A DNA stretch of 8,444 nucleotides from Candidatus Altarchaeota archaeon (GTDB lineage Archaea > Altiarchaeota > Altiarchaeia > IMC4 > QMZM01), in the NCBI GenBank assembly GCA_018897475.1, contig JAHIKS010000046.1, positions 1 to 8,444 on the forward strand, in the 5' to 3' direction. This document shows positions 4,885-8,444 of this stretch, in pieces. Position numbers and translations under genes: made by a program. The notes under the pieces are model-generated. The model made no database searches. It saw only the letters and a list, made by a program, of their open reading frames with translations, and was not told the DNA's origin. Each line of letters opens with the position of its first letter. Position 1 is the first letter of the stretch.

Positions 4885-5595
4885 TTATAACTCGAACATA
4901 GGCTTCAGCTGAATCCCTGCCTGTGTTATCTCCATGGCGTTCCTCGCCCTTGAGTGGTTCACGCCGCGCATCTTGATCACTTGCAGAGTCCTTATCAGGT
5001 TGCCCGTCTTGTCCTCCATTTCCCTTAGAAGAATTACTCCATCCGCTATGAATTCCTCCACTCCAAAGACGGAGTAGGTGAATTCCATCGGGGGCACCTC
5101 GGATATAAACAGAGTTGTGCAGTCCAGATACTCCAATTGCAGTCCGAGCTCGAATAGAAAGTCTCTTATATTCTTCTCATTCCCGAGACTGTTGCATATT
5201 GCAGTTACGGAGTCAATGACGACTCTCTTCGCCTCGCTGTCCCTGATGATTGAGCTTATCATGTTCATTACCCCGTTCACCGTGAGGGGCTCGAGGTTCA
5301 TAAGCCTTGCATCCTGCGTTATGTCGACTATCTTTATCTTGTTCTGCTCCATCATCTTGGTGTCGTAGAAGTCAAAGCCCTCCAGGTTCGATATCATTTT
5401 CTCCCTTGACTCAGACAATGATATATAGATGCCGACCTCGTCATACTCCTTGGCCCCTGCAAAAAGGAACTCCTGCGATAGTATGGTTTTACCTGTCCCG
5501 CAGCTCCCTGCCAGAAGTACTGCGTGACCCCTCGGAAGCCCGCCGTCCAGAATAACGTCAAGCTCCTCGACACCGGTCTTTATTTTTTCAGTCAT
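4885..5595 (-). CDS. Single-domain KaiC/RadA-like RecA-superfamily ATPase
   Basis: This 236-residue cytoplasmic P-loop ATPase belongs to the KaiC/RAD55/GvpD group, whose archaeal members are mostly uncharacterised and thought to act in signalling. The N-terminus IKTGVEELDVILDGGLPRG (5-23) is the family signature. The Walker A motif is GSCGTGKT (30-37). The Walker B motif is RVVIDS (124-129) with D128. The C-terminal KMRGVNHSRARNAMEIT (208-224) matches the conserved region that contacts nucleotide across the subunit interface. The strand after Walker A reads Y-I-S-L-S-E-S, so the first of the usual catalytic Glu pair appears to be Ser61, with E62 kept. A GGAG ribosome binding site (5601-5604) precedes the ATG by five bases. 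ArlH is a related alternative, but no other archaellum gene is present. It is followed by the 93-residue gene in the same operon. Confidence 0.92.
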   Translation of the reverse strand: MTEKIKTGVEELDVILDGGLPRGHAVLLAGSCGTGKTILSQEFLFAGAKEYDEVGIYISLSESREKMISNLEGFDFYDTKMMEQNKIKIVDITQDARLMNLEPLTVNGVMNMISSIIRDSEAKRVVIDSVTAICNSLGNEKNIRDFLFELGLQLEYLDCTTLFISEVPPMEFTYSVFGVEEFIADGVILLREMEDKTGNLIRTLQVIKMRGVNHSRARNAMEITQAGIQLKPMFEL

Positions 5596-5610
5596 CGTAA
5601 CTCCAATTAT

Positions 5611-5646
5611 CTTTATACATTAATAATTTATTCACCCTTATATAAA
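5611..5646. promoter_or_regulatory. Overlapping divergent promoters of the KaiC-like and alkyltransferase genes
   Basis: On the minus strand TTTATATAA (5638-5646) fits a TATA box for the KaiC-like gene, with transcription near 5616 and a leader of about 20 bases. On the plus strand CTTTATAC (5611-5618) fits a TATA box for the alkyltransferase, with transcription near 5641 and an almost leaderless ATG at 5646. Each TATA box lies at the other's expected start point, so the two genes may interfere with each other. Confidence 0.5.
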
Positions 5647-5960
5647 TGCTTAGGATGGACTTCAGCTGGAAGGTTCTGGAACTGACGGGGAGGATTCCCT
5701 CCGGGAAAGTCACAACATATGGGGAGATTGCCCGGGCGCTGGGTAACGCAAGGTTGTCGAGGGCCGTTGGCAACGCCCTCCATGGAAACCCCCGCCCCGT
5801 CGAAACACCCTGCCATCGCGTCGTCAAGTCCGACGGCTCCCTTGGGGGATACAGCCGGGGAATTCACGATAAGACAAAACTCCTCCGCAGCGAGGGCGTT
5901 CAAATACAGAACAACAGAATCCTCAACTTCGATAAACTTTTCTTCAAACTAACTCCCTGA
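5646..5960 (+). CDS. ogt: Single-domain O6-alkylguanine-DNA alkyltransferase
   Basis: This 104-residue protein consists only of the DNA-binding and active-site domain of MGMT/Ogt. Such proteins remove alkyl groups from O6 of guanine by transferring them to an active-site Cys. The motif V-E-T-P-C-H-R-V (52-59) keeps the acceptor Cys (C56) that alkyltransferase-like (ATL) proteins replace with Trp, so activity is likely. Also present are IPSGKVTTYGEIA (17-29) with the conserved Tyr25, the Arg finger in SRAVGNAL (38-45), and GGYSRGIHDKTKLLRSEG (67-84) ending in Glu83. The usual N-terminal domain (about 70 or more residues in Ogt/Ada-C types) is absent, and an upstream TATA-rich region leaves no room for it. 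A short tail (86-104) is not family-like. The last 17 bases overlap the end of mptE on the other strand. A second in-frame ATG at 5655 is possible. Confidence 0.92.
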   Translation: MLRMDFSWKVLELTGRIPSGKVTTYGEIARALGNARLSRAVGNALHGNPRPVETPCHRVVKSDGSLGGYSRGIHDKTKLLRSEGVQIQNNRILNFDKLFFKLTP

Positions 5961-6684
5961 GCGCCTTCACCGACGTGCGAGGAATCCCGGCAAGCTCTTC
6001 CCCCCCCGAGGTCAGGTTCAAAATCCCTGCCCTGCTCTCCCTTGCAAGCTTCTCCAGCAGCCCCTTCCCAATCCGCAGCTTCTCCAGCTTCCTCTCTCTA
6101 TCATAGCTTCCTGAGAATTTCCCTATCTCGTCGCCGAAATCCATCCCCGCAAGGACTATCAGCTCGGCACCGAACCTGTCGGCAAGGAAGGCCGCCCTGT
6201 CTCCATCTGTGAAGCCTCTAAAGTTGTGGACCTTCTCGGTTGCATTGGTCTGTGTGGTTCCAATCGGCGCATTCAGTTCAGGTACGATCTTCTTCACGAG
6301 CTCAACATTGTTGCCGTGGGCATGGACGACCGTCACCGTGCCTTTGCCGTTGGCTTTCTTTATCGCTTCCAGATCCCCGTCAAGGTCGGTCACATTAATC
6401 GCGGGGACAATCCCCTTCTGCAGCAGCGCCTTGACGGCCCCGTCCGCTGCAATCAGAACCACCTTCTTGTCCCTGTGCAGTTTCCCGGACTTTACCCTCC
6501 CGATGTCCTCCAGTAATGATGGCCCGGCCCCGAACAGAATTACAATCTTCCCCTCAATAATCCTGAGCCGGCCTATGTCCGCCTTCTGAACCAGGCCGTC
6601 AAGAACCTCCGCAGCTTCCCTATCGGCTTCCTTGTCGAGACCCAGTTCCCTGGCTATCCTTGCATACTCGCCGGTCCAGTCCAT
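5944..6684 (-). CDS. mptE: 6-hydroxymethyl-7,8-dihydropterin pyrophosphokinase, MptE type
   Basis: This 246-residue enzyme matches the archaeal MptE family (DUF115). The family transfers pyrophosphate from ATP to 6-hydroxymethyl-7,8-dihydropterin, a step toward tetrahydromethanopterin or folate-type C1 carriers. It differs in sequence from bacterial FolK. Visible family motifs are ILFGAGPSL (49-57), VVLIAADGA (75-83), INVTDLDGD (96-104), VVHAHGNN (119-126), the RGFTDGDRAAFLAD region (156-169) and LIVLAGMDFGDEIGK (175-189). The length is typical. The N-terminal MDWTGEYARIARELGLD helix is also normal for the family. The start at 6684 is preceded only by TTAGG, and a TATA-like element at about 6708-6719 suggests a nearly leaderless transcript. 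It is divergent from the rRNA methyltransferase gene and convergent, with a 17-base overlap, with the alkyltransferase gene. No other pterin gene is in the window. Confidence 0.93.
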   Translation of the reverse strand: MDWTGEYARIARELGLDKEADREAAEVLDGLVQKADIGRLRIIEGKIVILFGAGPSLLEDIGRVKSGKLHRDKKVVLIAADGAVKALLQKGIVPAINVTDLDGDLEAIKKANGKGTVTVVHAHGNNVELVKKIVPELNAPIGTTQTNATEKVHNFRGFTDGDRAAFLADRFGAELIVLAGMDFGDEIGKFSGSYDRERKLEKLRIGKGLLEKLARESRAGILNLTSGGEELAGIPRTSVKALRELV

Positions 6685-6690
6685 CCTAAC

Positions 6691-6719
6691 AATATATGAA
6701 CTCGCTCGAATAATAATCC
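6691..6719. promoter_or_regulatory. Compact divergent promoter between mptE and rsmA
   Basis: Only 35 bases separate the two ATG codons. On the plus strand AATATATG (6691-6698) would start transcription near 6720, right at the rsmA ATG. On the minus strand GGATTATTATTC (6708-6719) would start near 6687, almost at the mptE ATG. Both genes would then have leaderless or near-leaderless mRNAs. No ribosome binding site is seen before the rsmA ATG. Confidence 0.5.
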
Positions 6720-7418
6720 ATGCAAAAACCCAAGCACCACCTCATGATTGACGGAGAGGTCATTGATAAGATTTGCGCCCATGCAAAGGTCACCAGGAAA
6801 GACAGGGTCCTGGAGATTGGTGCCGGGACCGGAAACCTGACCTCAAAACTCCTCAAAAAGGGAGCCACGGTCTACGCAATCGAAAGCGACCCCGGCATGT
6901 ACTCGCAGCTTGATGCCAGGTTCTCGGACAATGCAAATCTGCACACCTTCCACTCATCTGCGCTCAAAATAGAATTCCCGGACTTCGACAAGGTGGTTTC
7001 AAATCTTCCATATTCAATCTCCAGAAAGATAACTGAAAGACTTCTCATGTACGAATTCAAGCTGGGGATTCTCGTCTACCAGAAAGAATTCGCGGAGAAG
7101 CTGATGGCAAAGCCGGAACAGGAAAACTACCGGTTCATCAGCGTGCTTGCGCAGTGCTGTGCAGACATCGAAATCCTCGACCCCATCCCCCCGTCAGCCT
7201 TCGACCCCGTCCCCAACGTATGGTCGTCCATCGTGAAGATAAAGCCAAGGTCAGTAGCGACAAAGGAATTCATCAACTTCCTCCACTCGCTGTTCAACCA
7301 GAAGAACAAGAGAATAGGGAACATACTGGGTGGGAAGATTCCCGCGGAGTTCGGGCAGAAGAGGCCCCACAACCTTAATCCCGTGGAACTCCTCCAGCTC
7401 TACAATCATCTTTATTAA
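6720..7418 (+). CDS. rsmA: RsmA/KsgA/Dim1-type rRNA adenine N6,N6-dimethyltransferase, short form
   Basis: This 232-residue SAM-dependent methyltransferase dimethylates the two adjacent adenines near the 3' end of 16S rRNA in the known family. Family marks are HHLMID near the N-terminus (the usual QHFL position), motif I LEIGAGTGNLT (31-41), acidic E55 for the SAM ribose, motif IV NLPYSIS (95-101), QKEFAEKLMAKP (121-132) and FDPVPNVWSSIVKI (161-174). At the motif III position the usual G-D-A-L is H-S-S-A-L (78-82), so the Asp that normally contacts the SAM adenine is Ser. The chain is somewhat shorter than the 260-280 residues common for the family, mostly at the C-terminal helical domain, but it ends normally with a helix. 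The start fits a leaderless transcript from the shared promoter with mptE. I call it rsmA because motif IV and the FxPxPxV element are intact. Confidence 0.92.
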   Translation: MQKPKHHLMIDGEVIDKICAHAKVTRKDRVLEIGAGTGNLTSKLLKKGATVYAIESDPGMYSQLDARFSDNANLHTFHSSALKIEFPDFDKVVSNLPYSISRKITERLLMYEFKLGILVYQKEFAEKLMAKPEQENYRFISVLAQCCADIEILDPIPPSAFDPVPNVWSSIVKIKPRSVATKEFINFLHSLFNQKNKRIGNILGGKIPAEFGQKRPHNLNPVELLQLYNHLY

Positions 7419-7426
7419 TCCTACTT

Positions 7427-7460
7427 TTTATATATCGATTCCAATATTGTAATACGGTGA
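7427..7460 (+). promoter_or_regulatory. vapBC promoter and ribosome binding site
   Basis: TTTATATAT (7427-7435) forms a strong TATA box nine bases after the rsmA stop. GGTGA (7456-7460) precedes the vapB ATG by four bases. A direct repeat, GATACT at 7459-7464 and 7468-7473, flanks the start codon and could be part of a VapB binding site for autoregulation, though this is a guess. Confidence 0.6.
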
Positions 7461-7464
7461 TACT

Positions 7465-7677
7465 ATGGATACTGTAACTGTTTCCCCAAAGTTTCAGGTT
7501 GTGATTCCACTGAGAATTAGAACCCACATGGGCATAAAACCCGGAGAGAAAATGGTAGTTGTTGAGAAGGGCAATACGATAAACATGATACCTGTTGGCG
7601 ACATAAAAAATGCCAGAGGCATCGCCAAAGGCATAACTGCAAAGGGATTGAGGGACGAGAGTGACCGTTTTGATTGA
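7465..7677 (+). CDS. vapB: VapB-type antitoxin, AbrB/SpoVT fold
   Basis: This 70-residue antitoxin combines an N-terminal AbrB/SpoVT swapped-hairpin DNA-binding domain with a toxin-neutralising tail. The opening T-V-S-P-K-F-Q-V-V-I-P-L-x-I-R (5-19) and the following G-I-K-P-G-E-K-M-V-V (23-32) are the family signature. The tail ARGIAKGITAKGLRDESDRFD (50-70, shown in part) has the L-R-D-E-S-D-R pattern that typically wraps the PIN toxin. It lies directly upstream of vapC and overlaps it by 17 bases. In known pairs the antitoxin, alone or with toxin, represses the shared promoter. Confidence 0.93.
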   Translation: MDTVTVSPKFQVVIPLRIRTHMGIKPGEKMVVVEKGNTINMIPVGDIKNARGIAKGITAKGLRDESDRFD

Positions 7678-8041
7678 CTCGTATGGCTGGATGGAGTATT
7701 TTAGCGATGGCCCTCTAGCTGATAAGTATGCGAGATATATCAAAAAAGCCAACACCAGCGAGTATATAACGCCCTCCATTGTCCTTTACGAGGTTTACAA
7801 GAAAATAAAAAGAGAAAAGAACGAGGAGAAGGCATTGGAATCTTATGCATATATCGTAAGCTACACCAGAATACTCCCTCTGGACGGAAAGACCTCCTTG
7901 GAAGCAGCAGAAAAAAGCCTCAAATACGGCCTGGGAATGGCGGATTCAATAATTCTGGCAACCGCAGATAACAATAACGCAAAGATAGTAACGAGCGATG
8001 AGCACTTTAAGAATCTCGATAATGCAATCTACATCAAATAG
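7661..8041 (+). CDS. vapC: VapC-type toxin, PIN-domain ribonuclease
   Basis: This 126-residue PIN-domain protein is the likely ribonuclease toxin of the pair, cutting RNA (often tRNA or rRNA in studied VapC) when VapB is lost. The four acidic residues of the Mg-binding site are in place: D6 (V-L-I-D-S), E44 (V-L-Y-E-V), D95 (G-M-A-D-S-I-I-L-A) and D113 (T-S-D-E-H-F), so it should be active. The length is normal. The start is GTG at 7661, inside the vapB reading frame. No earlier in-frame start fits, and the PIN fold begins immediately with T-V-L-I-D. The GTG start and the overlap are typical ways of keeping toxin below antitoxin. Confidence 0.93.
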   Translation: MTVLIDSYGWMEYFSDGPLADKYARYIKKANTSEYITPSIVLYEVYKKIKREKNEEKALESYAYIVSYTRILPLDGKTSLEAAEKSLKYGLGMADSIILATADNNNAKIVTSDEHFKNLDNAIYIK

Positions 8042-8048
8042 AATCTGA

Positions 8049-8075
8049 TTTTATTAATCTAATCCAATTTATATA
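8049..8075 (+). promoter_or_regulatory. AT-rich promoter region of pdxS
   Basis: TTTTATTAAT (8049-8058) lies at the distance expected for a TATA box of a leaderless transcript starting at the ATG at 8079. A second element, TTTATATA (8068-8075), is too close to the ATG for that role. No ribosome binding site is visible. The region also serves as the vapC 3' end and is T-rich enough to terminate. Confidence 0.4.
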
Positions 8076-8078
8076 GAG

Positions 8079-8444
8079 ATGGCAAAGACAGGCACAGAAC
8101 TCCTGAAGAGGGGCTTCGCCAAGATGGTGAAGCGCGGAGTCGTGATGGACGTAACCAACGCCGAGCAGGCGAGAATTGCTGAAGAAGCCGGAGCTGTCGC
8201 AGTCATGGCTCTCGAAAGAGTCCCTGCCGACATCCGGGTAATGGGTGGAGTAGCCAGAATGGCCGACCCCACCAAGATTCAGGAAATCATCGAGACAGTC
8301 ACAATCCCCGTCATGGCCAAGGCAAGAATCGGCCACTTCGCGGAGGCGCAGATTCTCCAGGAACTCGGAGTTGACATGATTGACGAATCAGAGGTCCTCA
8401 CACCAGCCGATGAGCACAATCACATCAACAAGAAGAACTTCAAC
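8079..8444 (+). CDS. pdxS: PdxS, PLP synthase subunit (5' part, cut by window end)
   Basis: The first 122 codons encode PdxS (Pdx1), which with the glutaminase PdxT makes pyridoxal 5'-phosphate from ribose 5-phosphate, glyceraldehyde 3-phosphate and ammonia. The sequence is nearly textbook: T-E-L-L-K-R-G-F-A-K-M at 6-16, V-V-M-D-V-T-N-A-E-Q-A around D24, A-L-E-R-V-P-A-D-I-R at 44-53, V-M-A-K-A-R-I-G-H around K81 (the Schiff-base Lys), and V-D-M-I-D-E-S-E-V-L-T-P around D102. D24, K81 and D102 fall at the same numbers as in the Bacillus enzymes, which confirms the ATG at 8079. One change from the common form is R-V-M-G-G in place of R-A-A-G-G (53-57). The second active-site Lys and the C-terminus lie beyond the window, as would any pdxT neighbour. 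Confidence 0.97.
   Translation, partial: MAKTGTELLKRGFAKMVKRGVVMDVTNAEQARIAEEAGAVAVMALERVPADIRVMGGVARMADPTKIQEIIETVTIPVMAKARIGHFAEAQILQELGVDMIDESEVLTPADEHNHINKKNFN

Noticed and set aside
4885..5595. ArlH of an archaellum cluster
   Set aside because: Length and fold would fit, but no ArlI, ArlJ or archaellin genes are near and the motifs match general KaiC/RAD55-type ATPases better.
3617..7419. Shared 14-mer TCATCTTTATTAAT near 3617 and near 7406
   Set aside because: One copy includes the rsmA stop and last codons, the other lies before an alternative pilin ATG; AT-rich coincidence is the simplest reading.
7375..7779. Minus-strand 134-codon frame with a hydrophobic start
   Set aside because: It is antisense to the convincing vapB and vapC genes and crosses their promoter.
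8034..8336. Minus-strand 100-codon frame
   Set aside because: It is antisense to pdxS, whose sequence is unmistakable.

Overview
The window looks archaeal. The evidence is three proteins with class III (archaeal pilin-type) signal peptides, a DUF115/MptE-type pterin pyrophosphokinase, a single-domain KaiC-like ATPase, TATA-box promoters with leaderless or near-leaderless starts, and GGTG-type ribosome binding sites. Base composition is close to 50% GC by eye. The lineage cannot be fixed from this sequence; a euryarchaeal, Altiarchaeota-like or DPANN-type genome would all fit. No rRNA, tRNA, CRISPR array or transposase is visible, and no gene-free stretch exceeds 300 bases.

Positions 1-3620 (minus strand) hold a tightly packed surface-structure operon. 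In transcription order it encodes a small pilin-like protein (3487-3044), a second pilin-like protein (3041-2586), a 712-residue adhesin-like prepilin (2599-461) and a small secreted Cys-rich protein (421-32). The large protein combines a class III signal peptide, a carbohydrate-binding-like beta-sandwich, Thr-rich linkers and six degenerate Cys/His repeats that mostly end in a vicinal Cys pair. Upstream of the first pilin lie a perfect 22-bp palindrome and a perfect 14-bp hairpin made of G7/C7 tracts.

Positions 3700-5600 hold regulatory or unassigned genes. They are a 75-residue PC4-like protein on the plus strand, a two-CBS-domain protein on the minus strand, and a minus-strand pair made of a KaiC/RadA-type ATPase and a 93-residue helical protein of unknown function. 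The CBS gene has a well-formed TATA promoter preceded by three direct repeats spaced 31-32 bp apart, resembling an activator or repressor array.

Positions 5600-7420 hold housekeeping genes in divergent pairs that share compact promoters. These are a single-domain O6-alkylguanine-DNA alkyltransferase (plus), MptE (minus, 3' end overlapping the alkyltransferase) and a short RsmA/KsgA-type rRNA dimethyladenosine transferase (plus). Positions 7420-8041 carry a VapBC toxin-antitoxin pair. The last 366 bases are the 5' part of pdxS (PLP synthase), cut by the window edge.

The parts most worth follow-up are the adhesin/pilin operon with its hairpin and homopolymer tracts, and the phased repeat array upstream of the CBS gene.
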